From: a virus
Reading direction: 5' to 3' (one strand)
Length of the DNA stretch: 64,000 nucleotides
Virus record (IMG/VR): IMGVR_UViG_3300042549_005369
Span: 1 to 64,000 of that record
Below are positions 33,501 to 44,471 of this stretch, piece by piece. The translations under genes were made by a program, and so were the position numbers. Under the pieces are notes generated by a model. It did not search any database. It had not been told where the DNA came from and saw nothing but the letters and a program-made list of their open reading frames with translations. Numbering within the stretch: the stretch's first letter is position 1; each line of letters starts with the position of its first letter.

Positions 33501-36500
33501 CCTTTCAAATCTGAACGGTAGGTGGCACGCACCCCGTCCACTTCAATAACAGCAGTGTCGGATACATCATTGACTTCGATCACTTTACCAATTCTCGATG
33601 CCCCTCTGGTAAGCACGTCAGCCCTCGTTCTTCCTTGTGGAAGGCCTTCAGTGTCAGGTTTGGTAAACGAGAACGAGGCATCCCCATCTGACAGGGTAAA
33701 TCGGGTTTCATCGACGCGAGTCAACGTCCACTCTTTACCCTTGGGGTCAACCAAAGTTTTGGGGTCTTTGGCAGTCCAGCCTTTAGGCAAGGACTTCTCA
33801 TTCAGTGAGGCAATTTCTTCACCGCTAAACGTATCAATTTTCTGTTTGGTGGCAGGCTCGGGTGTGGGTGTCGAGGTAGGCTCGGGTGTGGGTGTCGAGG
33901 TAGGCTCGGGTGTGGGTGTCGGGGTAGGCTCGGGCGTAGGCGCAGGTTTGCGACGATCAATGATCGCCCATCCTCTAGCATACGGATCGCCTGTGACCTC
34001 AGCCCACTCTCTCACTTCTATATTCGGCCCACCGCGAGGAGACGGGAGGAATGGCTTGGCTTTTTCCCCCTCGGTGAGCAAAGACTTGCGACGTTCAAGG
34101 GTCATTACGCTCTCTGGGACATAGGTAATCCCGTTCGCCCGTAGCTCGGTTCCTTTGAGCTTGGAGATTGCCAGTGCGCGTTTTTCTATGGGGGTGAGTT
34201 TAACTTCTGGTGCGGTGGGTGCCTCAACTGGTGCGGGCGCGGGTGTGGGTGTAGACTCGGTCGTGGCTGCTGGGGCGGGGTCGGTTGGTCTGCGGAGCCA
34301 CTCGACAGGAACTGCCATTTGAGTCCTGCCAGTCCACACCATTGCTTTGTCGCCCTCATACCCACGGAAGGACACCTCGGCATCCTCGTTGGTAAACGTG
34401 GATCGCATGATGAGCTTGTCATCAACCGAGAACCTTACCGCTGGAGTATAGATCATTGTCTCACCATCAGCTTGTAGGGCAAATCCGTTTTTGGAATACC
34501 AGTCGATGAGTTGGGCTTTGTTCATCCCATCGGTGCCGAATGGTTCTGCAACGATTCTGATGGGGACTCCTGCATCATCAGCGAGGGAAACAATTTCCTT
34601 CAGAGCTTGCGTTGCCCGTCCTTTGCCTCTGGATTCTTTCGGGGTTTTGAGTCCTGTCAGTGTGACGAAATCACCGAAAGAATCAATTTCCACGGTAACA
34701 CCGTTGTCGAGTTCAATCTCTTTCTCGAAGTCTGGGTCAAGGGGCACTCCCAATGTCTCGCGGATGTCTTCCGCAGCACGTCTAGCTTTAGAGCTTGTGC
34801 CTTTGAGTTTGATGGGTGCGGGCGTAGGCGCGGGCGTAAGCTCAGCATCCGTTTTAGGCAGTCCGAGTTCTTCGGCTTGCTTGACAAGTTTTATCAGAGC
34901 AGGTTCTGTCTCAACCGCGATTGCGTCAACAAGACGTTGATCTGCACCGCGCTGATCTTTGGGGTATTCCTTCTCAAGTTTTGATTTTTCCGCCTTTGTT
35001 TTGGCCTTTGAATTGCGGTAATTCCAAATTCCAAGTTTCTGCACCAAGTCGCCTTTGAGTTTTTGAATTTGAAATAATTTTCTTTCGGCGGTTTCCAGTG
35101 AACGAACTTTGATTGGAACTGCTCCAGTTAGACGTGCGTCAAACACCTCTGCTTGTGGGTGTCCTGCAACGATGTCAGAGAATATCTCTCCAGCGTTTAC
35201 TTGCTCCCCGCGCTGCTTGGCTTCGTAAGCTGCGATTTGCGCTTCTAGTTTGAGGTTTGGTTTCCCTTGCTCACGGCGCAGCGACGCAACGTCTTTTGCT
35301 ATTTCATACCCTTCTTCCGTCATTCCCCCATCTGGAGAGCCCACGGGTTGTCCCGTAACCAATTCTCCAACCCCACTACCGTCCGCAGCACTCTGCGGCT
35401 GATACACATACAGCCCGTTCTGCTTGACGTATCCCTCTGGCAGTGTGATGCCGTAGGTGTCCACGGCTTCGGCGGAGACGGGAAGGCTCGACTTTACGCC
35501 GAACGCTACTTCTTGAGCGTGATCGTCTCGATTTACTTTAAGCATTCCGGGGCTACCTGCTTGCGGATTCCCCGCGTCGCGGATTTGATCTATTTCTAGT
35601 TGCTCCTGTGGGGTTCGGAGTCTCTTAGGTTTGTTCTGTGGGAGGGCGGGAAGTCCTGCCTCCGCCGCAGCGATGCTCAAATCCTCATGCTCTGAAATGG
35701 CATTGTCCCACGCAGTATCAGTTTGCGTGTAGTTGTTTATTCTCCGATCTGGGTTGCGCTCCGCTCTGCCTGTTTTCATGGCAGCGTATTCCTCGGGGGT
35801 CATCTGCTCGGGTGTGGGCGTAGGTGTCGGAGTCTCCACAGCGGGAGTCACCGCACGCGCACGTAGCCTATCACCTACTGGCGTAGTTCCCACACGACCC
35901 TGCGTGAGTGCGCCACCGACGCGACGACGTGGTGCGGGGGCGGGGGCAGGCTCGGGCGCGGGCGTAGGCGCGGGCTCAGGTGTTGGGGGTAGTTCTGCCT
36001 CCTGTTCTCCCTCAAACTGCGTCAGGAAATCTGGGTAGGCATCGGCGAGTTTCGCCATTTCTTCCAAGTAAACTCCGCTGCCAGCTTCGTCGAGGGTGTA
36101 GCGGTTCATGTTATTGAACGCTTTCTCATACTGCGTTTTGAACTCGTCGTAGGTGAGGCGTGCAGGCTCGGGCGTAGGCTCGGGCGTTACCGTCCCTGTT
36201 CCAGCGGGCGGCGTTTCTGCTTGCGGGACTCCCGTGGGCGTGCTTTCGACAGGGCGATTGCCACTGCCTGCTTCTGCGGTCTGCCCTCCTTGACCAGTTG
36301 GCTGATATTGCGGCTGATTGTTTGGTTGGACGTTCCCTGTTGTAGTGGCATCGGTAGTAGGTGTTGGTTGTTGAGTAGGCGCGGCTTTTTCCCGTGCAAG
36401 CAATACTTGCTCAGCGGTCAGCCCCATTGCGCGTGCAATGCTTTCCGCAACCTCAGCTTGTTCGTCCGAGAGGTCGAACGTAGCTTTGAGTTCTTCGCGG

Positions 36501-39500
36501 GAAAGGGTGGGGGCTTGAGCAGGTGCGGGTGTGGCTTGAGCAGGTGCGGGTGTGGCTTGAGCAGGTGCGGGTGCAGCAGGCGCAGCGGGTGTGGCTTGAG
36601 CAGGTGCGGGTGCAGCAGGCGCAGCGGGTGTGGCTTGAGCAGGTGCGGGTGTGGCTTGAGCAGCGGGCGTAGGCGTTACCGCAGGGTTAAACTGCCCTTT
36701 AAGTATCTGATCCTGCACATCTTTTGAAAACTCACTGAGCGGAACTCCCGCCATCTCTGGTGTGGTTTTAAGCACGTCGATGGCTTGTGCTATATCCGAT
36801 TCCGTTACCCCAGAAATACCATCAAAGTCAAAAGCAAAAGCTCTTACGTTGCCGTCGGCTCCCACAACAAGCCCTAAGTTCTTCAGCGATTGGTCGGTCT
36901 CAACTCGAAGTGCTTTCTCGTCCCCCGCTAATGGGTTTTGACTTTTGAGTTTTTCAAAAAGTAGATTGTCGTTTTTGGTTCTATTTTCGATGTTAGCACC
37001 TTCAATGCCAACAGGTTTTTGTTTTATGAGAACTACATTACCACCGTCTGGGTCTTGAATAATAACTTCGTATTCGGGGAGGGTTGCAAATTTTTGTCCC
37101 CCGTTTTGTAGGACTTCCATTTGCTTTTTAACGTCGTTAAAATACTCATCAGTCGGGTTAAACGTAATTTTGATAAACTCACCTGTTGATTTGCTGCGGA
37201 AAACATCAGACACGTTCGCCCTCACAAATTCCAAATCAGTATATCCCGAAAGTTTTTGGGCAACATCAACAGCCTTTTGGACGTCTTTCGGGTCTGGGTT
37301 TTTTACCCCTATTTCTATTTTTGGTTTAATAGCCAAAAGTTCTCCAATGAGTGACATCCGCTCTTCTTGGCTTACTGCGGAAAGACCAGTTGGCTGATAT
37401 TGCGGCTGATTGTCTGGTTGCTGCGATTTTTTAAGGTAGTCGGTTCTCCATGCGGTGAAAGCTAAATCTTCTACCGCTGCTCCACCCTTAGTGGTAGCGG
37501 TAGTCCAACTTGGAATGCCTAACCCAATTTTTAAGAGGCCAATGATAGCTGGATCAACATTCAGCTCTTGGGCAATTTGTGCCGTGGTTTTTCGTTCGGC
37601 TGCTAACGCTTCCACCTGTGACTTAGTTGCGTCGGGGACGCTTTGCATTACGCTCTCAACATCCGCCTGCATCCAAGCTGGTGCAGCGGGTGCGGGTGCA
37701 GCGGGTGCGGTTTCAGCAGGTGCTTGTGCCAACGTGCGGTTCACCCGCAGACGCTCTTGGCGAGTCTGTTCGTTGAGCTCTGCGGCGTAAGCTGCCTGTT
37801 CTTCTGGCGTCCTGCCATACTGGTCAGTTCCCGCATAGCTTTCGGGAATTTCGGAGAAAATCTGGACGTCGGCTTCGCTGCTTCCACCTTGTGCGGAAAA
37901 CTCGGCAAGGACGCCTTGGCGGAACGCCTCGGTTTCCATTGACCCATCAGGGTCAACCGATTGGGCAAGGCGTTGTCCAAGGACACTCGCAGACTCTGGA
38001 TCAACCCCCGCAGATGCTAAAATCCGCTCTGCCATTTTTGCCCGACCCTTGTTCTCAACTTTTTGAATTTCAGGGATTGCAGCTTCGACAGGTGCGGGTG
38101 CGGCTTGTGCGGGTGTGGCTTGTGCGGGTGTGGCTTGTGCGGGTGTGGCTTGTGCGGCTTGTGCTGCCTGTGGGGCAGTTCCCCCCATGGGAATTGGTTT
38201 GCCGTCAAGTCCAATGACGCCAGCTTGACCTTGCAATGGCTCAAAGCCAGTTATGGGAGTGTTCATTGCTGCCTGTGCTGCCTGTGGGGCAGTTTGCTGC
38301 ACCGCAGGGGTGAGCAGTGGGGCACTTTTTTCTATGCCCCTAGAAGCAACTCCTACCCCGCCACCGAGTGCGCCTCCTACTTTTGCGACCTCCCACGTAT
38401 CGCTCCATAAGGTGCCGAGGTCGGTGTCGGGGTTAGCAAGGAGGAACGAACTAGTGAACGCGTCGATAGCTTCCTCGGAAGCCTCACCAAGAGTGTCAAA
38501 CATCACTTGCTTGACGAATTTGCGTGTCGCCGTCCATACTTCTTGGCGAGTCCCTGCCGACATGACATCGCGCAGGGTGATGGATGCTGCGGGTTTTGCC
38601 ACAGACGCAACACGTTCTACGCCTCCAGCACCGAGACCTTGGAAGATTCCTGTTATTACTGCGGTATTGAGTCCAGCTTTTACTGCTTTGGATCGGGCTT
38701 CGTCGTCGGTAGCCCCCCGCGCTCTCTGGTCGGCGTAAGTCATGCCTGCGCTCTGCGCACCTGCGGTAGCTAGCGTTGTCGTAAGCCCAATGGCTCCTGC
38801 GGCACGACCGCCTGTTGCAACTAAGGACAAACCTCCTGTAAGCTGTGAAGCAACGATTTGTGCAGCCACGGATGGCAATTCTTGGACTATTGCCCCAGCG
38901 ATGCCTGTGTCCGTTTTGCCCTGCGATACTATGCCACCAGCTTCAGAACCTGCGGCAGCAGCTTGTGCCATGCTCTCGCTGCCAGCAAGCCCGCCAATAC
39001 CAAGTCCTGTTGTGGCGATTTTGTTGAAGCTAAGAACGGCATCGGTTGCCAAGCCTCTTGCCCACTTGCCAGCGGCACCTTGTTTGTCGATCACTTGCGT
39101 TTCGTATTCGCGCAAAAACTCAGGGGTGTTGAGCACCGCAGCGGAATAACCTTTTTGCTCGGCGTATTTGGAAGGTGTTGGGATTTCTCCCATTGTGAGG
39201 AAAGCACCTACTGCTGTTGAATCATCAATGCCCCATGACGATTGTTTACGGGTTGGGGAACTCAATACGCCCATTGCGGTTTCATACGCGAAAATCTTTT
39301 CTGCTGCGGTTTGATAGCGGTTCTCGCGAAGTCCTGCCTTGAACTCTTGCTTTGCGGCTTCTGACACCCCAGATTTGTCCAGCGTTTCCTGAACCTTTTG
39401 GTCATCGAAATAGTCGGTGGACATTGGGTTGAGGCGAATCCTACCATCGGAGAACAGGCGAACTTTTTCGTCCTTGTCCCATGCTTTTGTCATGCGCCAA

Positions 39501-40048
39501 AAGTCGTTCCATGCCCCGTTCATTTCCTCATCGGAAAGATTGTTGGCCTGTTGGAAGTCGTGGAAAACTTTCTGGACGGGTTGCGAGTCCGTCATCCATG
39601 TGTCTCGCAGCTTGCCGCCAAAGGTTTGTTCTAACGCGGCTCCTACCGTCACAAACTGCTCTTTGACTCCACCTTCCTTAGTGGTTGCCGCCATGAACGG
39701 CAACTCCCAATCACCCGATTCTTTGCGTCGGATGTCGTTGTATTTGCCAGTTGCAATGGCGGATGTGGCCAATGGATAAAGACCAGTTTGTTTGAGCGTT
39801 TCCGCAAGTTGTGGCCCTAGCGAGCGTTTAGGTGCCGTCGTAGGTTGAGCCACGGCGGCGGGTGCTGCCACAGGTCGAACCAGAGAAGAAACGGCTTTCA
39901 ATACCTCTGGATTGGTTTCTTCCTCAAAAAGAACTTCAGAGGGTTGAGCCACGGGGGCTGGTGCTGGTGCCGCCGTAGGTTGAACCTGTAAAGAAACGGC
40001 TTTCAACACTTCTGGATCGGTTTCTTCTTCTAGGGTAAATTCTTGCAT
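27524..40048 (-). CDS. Giant large polyvalent protein (4,174 aa), probably ejected with the DNA
   Basis: Modular. Residues 1-75: a duplicated [13 protein letters not shown] segment. About 330-450: Gly/Ala-rich, possibly membrane-interacting. About 520-1400: Pro/Ala-rich linkers around an inserted domain (876-1240) bounded by a 37-bp DNA repeat. About 1780-1865: GNAT acetyltransferase-like ('[20 protein letters not shown]'). About 2490-2590: zincin with HEMAH (H2514, E2515, H2518) and a downstream Glu helix. About 3050-3560: charged coiled coils with repeated 'DLDRRI...SPEISARR' units. About 3780-3960: hydrophobic segments. Large polyvalent proteins carry many enzyme domains that are delivered into the host with phage or plasmid DNA. 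With the 618- and 242-residue genes just upstream it resembles the internal virion set of podoviruses. Starts [10 protein letters not shown]; no sign of frameshift over 12.5 kb. Confidence 0.8.
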   Translation of the reverse strand: MQEFTLEEETDPEVLKAVSLQVQPTAAPAPAPVAQPSEVLFEEETNPEVLKAVSSLVRPVAAPAAVAQPTTAPKRSLGPQLAETLKQTGLYPLATSAIATGKYNDIRRKESGDWELPFMAATTKEGGVKEQFVTVGAALEQTFGGKLRDTWMTDSQPVQKVFHDFQQANNLSDEEMNGAWNDFWRMTKAWDKDEKVRLFSDGRIRLNPMSTDYFDDQKVQETLDKSGVSEAAKQEFKAGLRENRYQTAAEKIFAYETAMGVLSSPTRKQSSWGIDDSTAVGAFLTMGEIPTPSKYAEQKGYSAAVLNTPEFLREYETQVIDKQGAAGKWARGLATDAVLSFNKIATTGLGIGGLAGSESMAQAAAAGSEAGGIVSQGKTDTGIAGAIVQELPSVAAQIVASQLTGGLSLVATGGRAAGAIGLTTTLATAGAQSAGMTYADQRARGATDDEARSKAVKAGLNTAVITGIFQGLGAGGVERVASVAKPAASITLRDVMSAGTRQEVWTATRKFVKQVMFDTLGEASEEAIDAFTSSFLLANPDTDLGTLWSDTWEVAKVGGALGGGVGVASRGIEKSAPLLTPAVQQTAPQAAQAAMNTPITGFEPLQGQAGVIGLDGKPIPMGGTAPQAAQAAQATPAQATPAQATPAQAAPAPVEAAIPEIQKVENKGRAKMAERILASAGVDPESASVLGQRLAQSVDPDGSMETEAFRQGVLAEFSAQGGSSEADVQIFSEIPESYAGTDQYGRTPEEQAAYAAELNEQTRQERLRVNRTLAQAPAETAPAAPAPAAPAWMQADVESVMQSVPDATKSQVEALAAERKTTAQIAQELNVDPAIIGLLKIGLGIPSWTTATTKGGAAVEDLAFTAWRTDYLKKSQQPDNQPQYQPTGLSAVSQEERMSLIGELLAIKPKIEIGVKNPDPKDVQKAVDVAQKLSGYTDLEFVRANVSDVFRSKSTGEFIKITFNPTDEYFNDVKKQMEVLQNGGQKFATLPEYEVIIQDPDGGNVVLIKQKPVGIEGANIENRTKNDNLLFEKLKSQNPLAGDEKALRVETDQSLKNLGLVVGADGNVRAFAFDFDGISGVTESDIAQAIDVLKTTPEMAGVPLSEFSKDVQDQILKGQFNPAVTPTPAAQATPAPAQATPAAPAAPAPAQATPAAPAAPAPAQATPAPAQATPAPAQAPTLSREELKATFDLSDEQAEVAESIARAMGLTAEQVLLAREKAAPTQQPTPTTDATTTGNVQPNNQPQYQPTGQGGQTAEAGSGNRPVESTPTGVPQAETPPAGTGTVTPEPTPEPARLTYDEFKTQYEKAFNNMNRYTLDEAGSGVYLEEMAKLADAYPDFLTQFEGEQEAELPPTPEPAPTPAPEPAPAPAPRRRVGGALTQGRVGTTPVGDRLRARAVTPAVETPTPTPTPEQMTPEEYAAMKTGRAERNPDRRINNYTQTDTAWDNAISEHEDLSIAAAEAGLPALPQNKPKRLRTPQEQLEIDQIRDAGNPQAGSPGMLKVNRDDHAQEVAFGVKSSLPVSAEAVDTYGITLPEGYVKQNGLYVYQPQSAADGSGVGELVTGQPVGSPDGGMTEEGYEIAKDVASLRREQGKPNLKLEAQIAAYEAKQRGEQVNAGEIFSDIVAGHPQAEVFDARLTGAVPIKVRSLETAERKLFQIQKLKGDLVQKLGIWNYRNSKAKTKAEKSKLEKEYPKDQRGADQRLVDAIAVETEPALIKLVKQAEELGLPKTDAELTPAPTPAPIKLKGTSSKARRAAEDIRETLGVPLDPDFEKEIELDNGVTVEIDSFGDFVTLTGLKTPKESRGKGRATQALKEIVSLADDAGVPIRIVAEPFGTDGMNKAQLIDWYSKNGFALQADGETMIYTPAVRFSVDDKLIMRSTFTNEDAEVSFRGYEGDKAMVWTGRTQMAVPVEWLRRPTDPAPAATTESTPTPAPAPVEAPTAPEVKLTPIEKRALAISKLKGTELRANGITYVPESVMTLERRKSLLTEGEKAKPFLPSPRGGPNIEVREWAEVTGDPYARGWAIIDRRKPAPTPEPTPTPTPEPTSTPTPEPTSTPTPEPATKQKIDTFSGEEIASLNEKSLPKGWTAKDPKTLVDPKGKEWTLTRVDETRFTLSDGDASFSFTKPDTEGLPQGRTRADVLTRGASRIGKVIEVNDVSDTAVIEVDGVRATYRSDLKGENWERIEGDVEIQKFRTRTKSRAVQLFEESPLFISLIDGGGVMSMSAAKRIYGTKWYKANKSQWNGSGVLRKNPQFTSFYTQNPNASTPEELADDLYKANAIKGDQPQDLFNAIATEIASARKTAATEKAEAESLSQDEDFARATSDGEYKIILEKLSEGDVLFIDGEEVIVDKIIRNRNGQLIRIDFDGGKRFGSPTVKAEAEFIYVDDYFDNYEFTPDEGIEDEAIYGAAEDFALESVTQDQLGEEAAAQKQRDQLAERQAQRLTGDAGIIVPDMFGPTEGQTPLFNERRDDLRFQRRPQGAKGFAKLLADGKVLLKGLLNPDFTTAVHEMAHAFEMTGYTGLTDEEVATVKTWAGDANPNNRKMMERKASEKFARGWERYLADGKAPFAELQAIFDKMAKWMRETYKTITGSPIDVEISSEVRAIFDKIAARMVAPSTIVTPSGTQMTTEDGSPLPPAIDPASDTPIETMDDLAGVARFHLENPLPPPPALTQREFNTPEDEPIPYSVQRARADMEAALYGYDTAAWNQAAQTFGDLWDRVTNEPAGTGEAELNKLMMSANPDRPLTALEVARFTHEGLKRKMVLDRTLRELQTAISSGNRNMAEEKQNLVNAASARYQTMLNQIARSRTAAGRALNAWKYALKEDFSQGTLYSRALTNYNSVRVAEGKAAVDALPEAEAKAVAQFAERMAKMQEEIDALKEAQQLGVDRAAEQQAMIDALRAERDAAKAKGSTKVQEVTRRVLVDKVRKAAKEARERLGLPPIEDNTRYQMDSANDPTWRDRVIVLAEVLVANPIMSTAQFADRVRVMFGAAYAAVADRLRSDVDEYLRPMMEDVSGTEMPTPQMVMESIDGSEELTNQMVYDLAKAHVYDGARDTEVLDRVYRDLLEFYPSLTREDVAQLFTRYGETRAMNKSEEAKALRAAKSLELVQRQIDDLEARGVMKRTGTKKDDPDVKLRELRKKRDDLAKDLGYAPVDPETQLSSAQTAAKKRMKNEMEELDRAIKSNTPIVRVKRGVRYTEDMEQMRSDLEELRKAYADIFGQQRTPAERMNAVIKDLDRRIAKERELINKGILKEDEMAKPAAVDSPEISARRDLLKDLKRQKEEAYDLANPGKRAAEVAQKEAQRITNSWINKLAASQSDTPTWKSSSKPSAVEELIKSHMESPQPDFAQRLISLGATAEQARILDSEILSEVERRRIVADARNSPAEREARILRDLDRRIGAEMKLIDQGLIKPEKSVAYVIDSPDISARRERLKELKRQKYEAYDALNPNERALNQAMKAAQKALEARQKIINEGLPAAKDKAARDANVVPTAELQALWEAADDMDVLIREMRKNRPLTPAQQLRQLDDAYNTAVRTREVLRKRIADGDLVPASGVKPTVENRTRLVREENAELRKQITQMQRDAGVGVFAYDVREAKKVAALEKSIDELRRKRAVKDFSKRKTTEPVTSERIRTLELIKDNERREYEQERAMAVFKTLGLSSKALEYAMASWHARQLFNLAGDFGVFNRQLGKMQLFALWQDVKAIFRRGRGVKLADDTIIGKTLAKGFEAFMDERVEDRIYAEMATDPSYALKKANGFDLVSPHESSHEISADGRVRVNPMFLFNDRVIASLAIIKGIVKTSAAVALLPTTGGATWKTILKGAGETVVSTALAVGGARFAKRVERANRVIINVARWGLVDAAMKIAGNVDPSVNPDYSRIVTEAMMTYTGKVAGQSGFSKGMKNNSYWLGIIFSFPQYVVTNMQSVVGIPLWSALYQTTLKRPEGQSFRPQAIAAVAALQAQYYLGTSAKILFWAMLLGVWDEEDSETEFGVVLNPKHPYFGCLKLGKTFIDLNPRANKWISDLSRMFGTTKLNERALKDGYLVPDEASSYDKTEMLQKFAYGQINMNWKTLADLSIKGELYQGGELGRMGGLQRTDVILTEIAANLTARDIWKMYKIHGPATGLALSGMIMGGANVSVRETKDEREKRKAEERRRYKPEYQ
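36292..36328. repeat. 37-bp direct repeat in the giant gene, copy 1
   Basis: GACCAGTTGGCTGATATTGC and the next 17 bases match 37384-37420 with a single mismatch (36/37). The two copies encode NQPQYQPTG and lie exactly 1,092 bp (364 codons) apart, so an exchange between them keeps the frame. Confidence 0.95.
37384..37420. repeat. 37-bp direct repeat in the giant gene, copy 2
   Basis: Partner of 36292-36328. Together they bracket a lower-GC segment with a separate fold. Confidence 0.95.
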
Positions 40049-40099
40049 GGCGGAGAAAATATGAGGTAAAACGGGTTTGCATTCAATTACAAACCAAAA

Positions 40100-41956
40100 T
40101 TATTTCGGACGAAGTATTTTGCCTTCGGAAGTTACGATGCGAAGCGTACCCTCGGGTAACGTAACAATCTTACTTCCCGCAGGAGCCGCTTTGAGAAGTT
40201 GCTCTGCCGTGTATTTGGGCGCGGTAGGTGTAGCAGCAGGTGCGGGCGCGGCAGGCGCAGGTGCGGCGGTGCCCTTGGTTTTGGCATACTCGATGACGCG
40301 GGGGTCTTTCCAGTAGTCTTCTTCGGAAAGCCTTTTGTCGTCGATGAAATACATTCGGGTTACTTTGCCTAAGTTGTCATCAACCGCTGCTGGGCCATCC
40401 AATCGGCCTAAACCGTTAGCGGTGCGGTATGTAACTCTTTTGAAGTCGCCGGATGGTGATCTCACTATATTGATCTGGTTGTCGTTGCCTAAATCGTGGC
40501 TGGTTACGGTACTGTATACGCCCCCAAGTGCATCAAGAGTGTCGGACGTTTCTACGTTTTTAACTTGCTGTCCCAACAATGGGTCAGACAATGTTGCTTT
40601 TACAATGGCGTCCACATCGGGAATTTGCCCCGCCACCACAGGCGTGGGTGCAGGCGCAGGTGCACCGCCTAGAGGAATGGCCTTGCTGCCTGCTGGTGCG
40701 GATTTGCCATCGGCTGTGCGGATGTCTTCAACGTCAGCGTCCCCCAGCGGGATGGCCTTGCTACCTGCTGGTGAGGCAGCCCCATCAGACGTGCGGATGT
40801 CTTCAACGGCAGCGTTCCCCAGCGGGATGGCATTGCTACCTGCTGGTGCGGATTTGCCATCGGCTGTGCGAATGTCCTCGACGTTGACATTGCTGCCTGC
40901 TGGCGCAGCCCCCTCTGAAACTCTAGGTGGAACCTTACCACCGTAGGTATTGGCGTGCTGCCACAAACTGTATCGACTCTGCCTCTGATCTACGCTCAGA
41001 TTCGGGATTAGGTCTACGTAGTCTTCTGGACTATCATAGCCGCGAGCCGCGATGATCTCGTTATCGAACTTGTTCTTGTCCCACGCTTCTGCTTCTTCCA
41101 GCGTAGCCTTGCCTGTTGAGTAATCCAACTGACCAAGTTTGTCTTTATACTGTTGCCGCACCATGGCAGCACGATCTGGGAACGCAGTCTTATCATTGAT
41201 GAGAACATCCTCAACCTGTTTTGCTTCTGCTTTGAGTTGCGCGTTGGCATTCCTTGCCTCCATCAACTCTTTTCGACCCATGGTTTTGATCTTTTCCTTC
41301 TCTCGCAGGAGGTTAATTTCGTTCTCGATCTTGCGCTCTGCGGCTTTGCTGTAAAGGTATTCTAGTGACGGGTTGCCATTTTCGTCTCTAGGTGCGGCGG
41401 CGTAATCCTCGGGTTTAAGGTTCGCCAAGAAAGTATTGGTTTGGGCTCGCGCTTGAATGGCCTCCAAGGTATTCTTCTGGCGGGTTTCCATCTCGCGATC
41501 CTGACGACGTTGCTCTTCTGCCTTGTCCGCCATACGATTATAGCCCGTGAGGACTTCACGGAATACAGGGTCATTCTGAATAGATGGTGGGGCATTGCCC
41601 AAGAAGTCCACCATGCGTTTATCGTAGCCTTCCTCCTGCGGGCGCAGGGACTCATACATGTCAGCGATCAGATCGCCACGCATAGCCTCTGCCTCTTTGC
41701 GTTGGGCGTATTCCGCGTCCTCCCGCGTTGCGAGGAGGGCGTCACGCTCGGTGCGAATGCGATCCTGCTCAATGCGATACTTATCTTGTTCGGCTTGCTG
41801 GACTGCACGGTTAGCGTCAAACGCAGTGGCAGCATCCTCCAACTCACGACGGGCTCCTGAGTATTTGGAAATGATCGTCTCAGCCTGATTTTGGTCAAAG
41901 ATATTCAGTGGTGCTGGGGCGAACTGTTCGACAGTCTGTGTGAGAGGATCGGCCAT
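40100..41956 (-). CDS. Coiled-coil internal-virion-type protein with 25-residue repeats
   Basis: 618 residues. About 30-330 is charged helix and coiled coil ('QQAEQDKYRIEQDRIRTERD', 'LREKEKIKTMGRKELMEARN'). About 348-440 holds repeats of PAGSxAIPLGxAxVEDIRTxDG; a C-terminal domain of about 170 residues follows with Ala/Pro linkers. Located between the adaptor-like gene and the giant protein, with similar low-complexity linkers, it is probably a core/ejection protein. No enzymatic motif seen. Confidence 0.6.
   Translation of the reverse strand: MADPLTQTVEQFAPAPLNIFDQNQAETIISKYSGARRELEDAATAFDANRAVQQAEQDKYRIEQDRIRTERDALLATREDAEYAQRKEAEAMRGDLIADMYESLRPQEEGYDKRMVDFLGNAPPSIQNDPVFREVLTGYNRMADKAEEQRRQDREMETRQKNTLEAIQARAQTNTFLANLKPEDYAAAPRDENGNPSLEYLYSKAAERKIENEINLLREKEKIKTMGRKELMEARNANAQLKAEAKQVEDVLINDKTAFPDRAAMVRQQYKDKLGQLDYSTGKATLEEAEAWDKNKFDNEIIAARGYDSPEDYVDLIPNLSVDQRQSRYSLWQHANTYGGKVPPRVSEGAAPAGSNVNVEDIRTADGKSAPAGSNAIPLGNAAVEDIRTSDGAASPAGSKAIPLGDADVEDIRTADGKSAPAGSKAIPLGGAPAPAPTPVVAGQIPDVDAIVKATLSDPLLGQQVKNVETSDTLDALGGVYSTVTSHDLGNDNQINIVRSPSGDFKRVTYRTANGLGRLDGPAAVDDNLGKVTRMYFIDDKRLSEEDYWKDPRVIEYAKTKGTAAPAPAAPAPAATPTAPKYTAEQLLKAAPAGSKIVTLPEGTLRIVTSEGKILRPK
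40670..40905. repeat. 75-bp (25-codon) tandem repeat
   Basis: Two full and two partial in-frame copies of a 75-bp unit encode PAGSxAIPLGxAxVEDIRTxD. The copies differ mostly at a few codons (N/K, S/A, D/N), so the duplication is fairly recent. Confidence 0.9.
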
Positions 41957-41961
41957 GATGT

Positions 41962-42690
41962 TTATTTTCTAGTGCTACCTGTTCGGATCAACCGTTGTAG
42001 GGCGGTTGAATTATCTGACTTGGATTTTACCCGGTCGAACTGTTGTTGCGAAATTCCCGATTGCAGGCCGACGCGACGTAAATCGTTCGTTTCCTCGGGA
42101 GTTTTTGCCATCCAGATTGCACGGGCAAGTCCTTGGCGGAAGCCTGCGTCGTCCCCGCCGTCTTTACGCATCGCGTTGTCTGCTTGTTGGCCTAGTGTCG
42201 TATTTGGGCGCATTTGGGTTGCTGCATACGTTGGTGGCCCTGCCATTTCTACTGGAGCACCGCCCGTAGGAGCACCGCCCGTAGGAGCACCGCCCGTAGG
42301 AGCACCGCCCGTAGGAGCACCGCCCGTAGGAGCAGTGGCTTCACGCAGTCTTCCTGCGGCTAGTCCCATTCCAGTAGCACCTTTCTCCATGGTGGATCGT
42401 TGGCGAGCTACGGCAGCACCCATTTGGTCACGTCCTTCCATGCCAAACTGAACTCCTTCTTTGGCTGCTTCTTTGCCAAGGGCAATCAGTCTCATCGCGG
42501 AGTCAGCATTGCCACGGCGAGCTTCGCGGCGCAGCAATCGACGAGCCATTCCGTAGTCGGACTTCTGCTGTCGATACTGGCGGGTAAGTGCCTCGGTGGT
42601 TGGATCACGATACAACGCCGTATTCGTCCCCAAGGGGCGAGATTGCATCGCTGCGAGGTTGTCAAGTCGTGGAGTTGTTGGGTATGCCAT
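41962..42690 (-). CDS. Putative internal virion protein with TGGAP repeats
   Basis: 242 residues. Helical Arg/Ala-rich N-terminal half ('YGMARRLLRREARRGNADSA'), five TGGAP repeats (about 121-145), and a basic C-terminal domain. The 5-bp gap to the coiled-coil gene downstream suggests co-translation. Comparable in size and place to the smallest of the three podoviral core proteins; that is inference from order only. Confidence 0.55.
   Translation of the reverse strand: MAYPTTPRLDNLAAMQSRPLGTNTALYRDPTTEALTRQYRQQKSDYGMARRLLRREARRGNADSAMRLIALGKEAAKEGVQFGMEGRDQMGAAVARQRSTMEKGATGMGLAAGRLREATAPTGGAPTGGAPTGGAPTGGAPTGGAPVEMAGPPTYAATQMRPNTTLGQQADNAMRKDGGDDAGFRQGLARAIWMAKTPEETNDLRRVGLQSGISQQQFDRVKSKSDNSTALQRLIRTGSTRK
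42254..42328. repeat. 15-bp tandem repeat, five copies
   Basis: Five perfect copies of GGAGCACCGCCCGTA encode Ala-Pro-Thr-Gly-Gly units on the minus strand. Perfect identity suggests active expansion and contraction; all changes are in frame. Confidence 0.97.
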
Positions 42691-42708
42691 AGTATTGAGG
42701 AGGTGAGG

Positions 42709-43380
42709 TTATCGCCACGAGCGCACACGCGAAACACCTACGCCTCGGGCGCGGATGTTCACTTGTTGTCGGGCATTGCCGCGTTGGTTCTGTTCTTTGT
42801 TGTCGAGACTTTTGAGTGCGTCTGCCATGAAGCTACGGGCATTGCCTAGATCAAGTGCTTCTTCGAGGATGATGCCTAGCATGGTCAATTTCAATGCCGT
42901 CATGTCAGGGCAAAGGGTGTTGGTCGTAGCGTCTTCGGGGAGCGACGAGTCAGGGATGTCGGGATCGTAGAGAGTGACTGGGGCATACATCACAATGGCG
43001 GAAATTACGTCATCCGCGTCAAGGTGCCCTGAAATCTTGTATTGGCGAACTCCTTCTTCGTCTACTCCTTGGTCGATAAGACGGGAGCTACCGACGCCGA
43101 GTTCGACCTCGCCCACGCCGCCCGGGACGTACTCGAATTCCTCCGCCCGAATGTCCACGGGCATTTTATCCACTCGCGCACCAAGGATCGAGGAGTATGC
43201 GGAAGGCAAATTGATTACCCCATCCTCGTGGGTCAGGGTAGTGGCTTTTCGCGTCCACCGCCAACGGCCGTATTCGAGCAGACGCATATCTGCCTCGGTG
43301 AGAAGGCGCAAAAACTCGTAGTCATTGCTAGGTGCAATGCGAGGTTGCAGGTTCTCTTTGAGAAACGTCACTGTTGGCAT
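42709..43380 (-). CDS. Tail tubular protein A-like adaptor
   Basis: 223 residues. 'FLRLLTEADMRLLEYGRWRW' (helix), 'GVINLPSAYSSILGARVDKM' and 'RQYKISGHLDADDVISAIVM' fit the pattern of podoviral gp11/tail tubular A and related head-tail adaptors, in which strands follow a helical bundle. It is encoded just before the internal virion proteins. The C-terminus is basic. Family call is by overall pattern only. The gap 43381-43440 has no clear promoter. Confidence 0.5.
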   Translation of the reverse strand: MPTVTFLKENLQPRIAPSNDYEFLRLLTEADMRLLEYGRWRWTRKATTLTHEDGVINLPSAYSSILGARVDKMPVDIRAEEFEYVPGGVGEVELGVGSSRLIDQGVDEEGVRQYKISGHLDADDVISAIVMYAPVTLYDPDIPDSSLPEDATTNTLCPDMTALKLTMLGIILEEALDLGNARSFMADALKSLDNKEQNQRGNARQQVNIRARGVGVSRVRSWR

Positions 43381-43440
43381 ACGGAGATTGTGTCAAAACA
43401 ACGTGGGATTGCAAGGAAAACTTTACGTGGGTGAAAGAAA

Positions 43441-43680
43441 TTAAGGTTTGCTCTTGGCGTCTGAGTAGGCGTTTGTCACTTTGCCTTTATGGCAAACTTT
43501 CCGCGATTTGAGGATGCCTTGTTCCACTTGGTTGAGTAGCAGTAATCTCGCGGTGCTTTGTGGCATCTTAAACTTAGCCCTGAAATCTTGTAACGTAAAT
43601 TCGTCGCTGCGGATTTCTGGCAGGATCAGTTTCGACATCTGCGCCATTAGTTTTTCGGTATTACCAATCTTTTTCATCAT
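43441..43680 (-). CDS. Small helix-turn-helix protein
   Basis: 79 residues (two adjacent ATGs). 'DEFTLQDFRAKFKMPQSTAR', 'LLLLNQVEQGILKSRKV' fits a winged helix-turn-helix. The start overlaps the stop of the metallophosphoesterase gene. A DNA-binding protein inside the late region might switch late transcription; no direct evidence. Confidence 0.5.
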   Translation of the reverse strand: MMKKIGNTEKLMAQMSKLILPEIRSDEFTLQDFRAKFKMPQSTARLLLLNQVEQGILKSRKVCHKGKVTNAYSDAKSKP

Positions 43681-44471
43681 TGTGAGGTGTAAACTTTAGA
43701 GCGAATCAGTGGTAGCTCGGTCTTGTCTTGGCCGCGAGCATCGAAAATAATCGCAGAGGGTTGCGGGATTGCATCAGGGACGACTTTGAATCCGTAGCGC
43801 GTCAGTCCTTGCCATGCGCCTGTGATTGCGCTGATCTGGTTTCCGTCCTGCCAAATTCCGTGTCGATGACGGTGAGCTCTCACCATAACATCGGGGACGC
43901 GCTTCTTGGTTCGCGATCTGGCATGGCTGAGATTGCCCAGCATGATGCTGTGTGCGGAGGCTTCGAGGTATGTCCGCGCGGTCGCGGAGATGTGGTGGGC
44001 GAAGTTGTAGAGTTTGCCGTTCATTTCGAGATCAAGATTGTCCCATGCGTGCTGGCCATTGGATTTGTTTTTGCTCGCTCCGAGCGCACGTCCGACTGCA
44101 ATTTCCTGATTGAGCGTATGGCTCTCGGTGCCTTTGATGATGTGGATATTGGCCGCCCGCAGCATCAGATCGCCGAGGATTTGCTTTACCGCCGTAACTT
44201 GGTCGCCGAGGTCGGGCGTCATCACCTGCAAGGTTTTGTGGTGGATTCCATCGACAATATCGCCGTTAATTACGATGTCGTATGGCTGGCCATCGGTAAC
44301 TTTTGCTACCCATTCGTTCATATCCAACCAGCATTTCCACAACCATTTCTGGAATTGGTTTTGGCCGATGGGGTTGCCTTCGTTGCTAAGGAAGTCCGCA
44401 GGCCATAAGCCCACGGTGCTGCCGACATGGAGGTCGCTGAGGACTAAGATGAGCTTGCTGGTAGTTTTCAT
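43677..44471 (-). CDS. Calcineurin-like metallophosphoesterase
   Basis: 264 residues from ATG 44471, 2 bp after the endolysin stop. Metal-site motifs: VLSDLHVGS (D13, H15), NGDIVDG (N69, D71), GTESH (H118, where GNHE is usual), and RAHRHRHG near residue 205. Phage members are phosphoesterases or nucleases (SbcD-like) of uncertain substrate. Its place between lysis and tail genes is unusual for a replication nuclease. Confidence 0.8.
   Translation of the reverse strand: MKTTSKLILVLSDLHVGSTVGLWPADFLSNEGNPIGQNQFQKWLWKCWLDMNEWVAKVTDGQPYDIVINGDIVDGIHHKTLQVMTPDLGDQVTAVKQILGDLMLRAANIHIIKGTESHTLNQEIAVGRALGASKNKSNGQHAWDNLDLEMNGKLYNFAHHISATARTYLEASAHSIMLGNLSHARSRTKKRVPDVMVRAHRHRHGIWQDGNQISAITGAWQGLTRYGFKVVPDAIPQPSAIIFDARGQDKTELPLIRSKVYTSQ

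Noticed and set aside
43381-43440. Promoter with TTGACA just upstream of the adaptor gene (minus strand)
   Set aside because: The TTGACA lies only a few bases before the ATG, leaving no room for a -10 box and transcription start.
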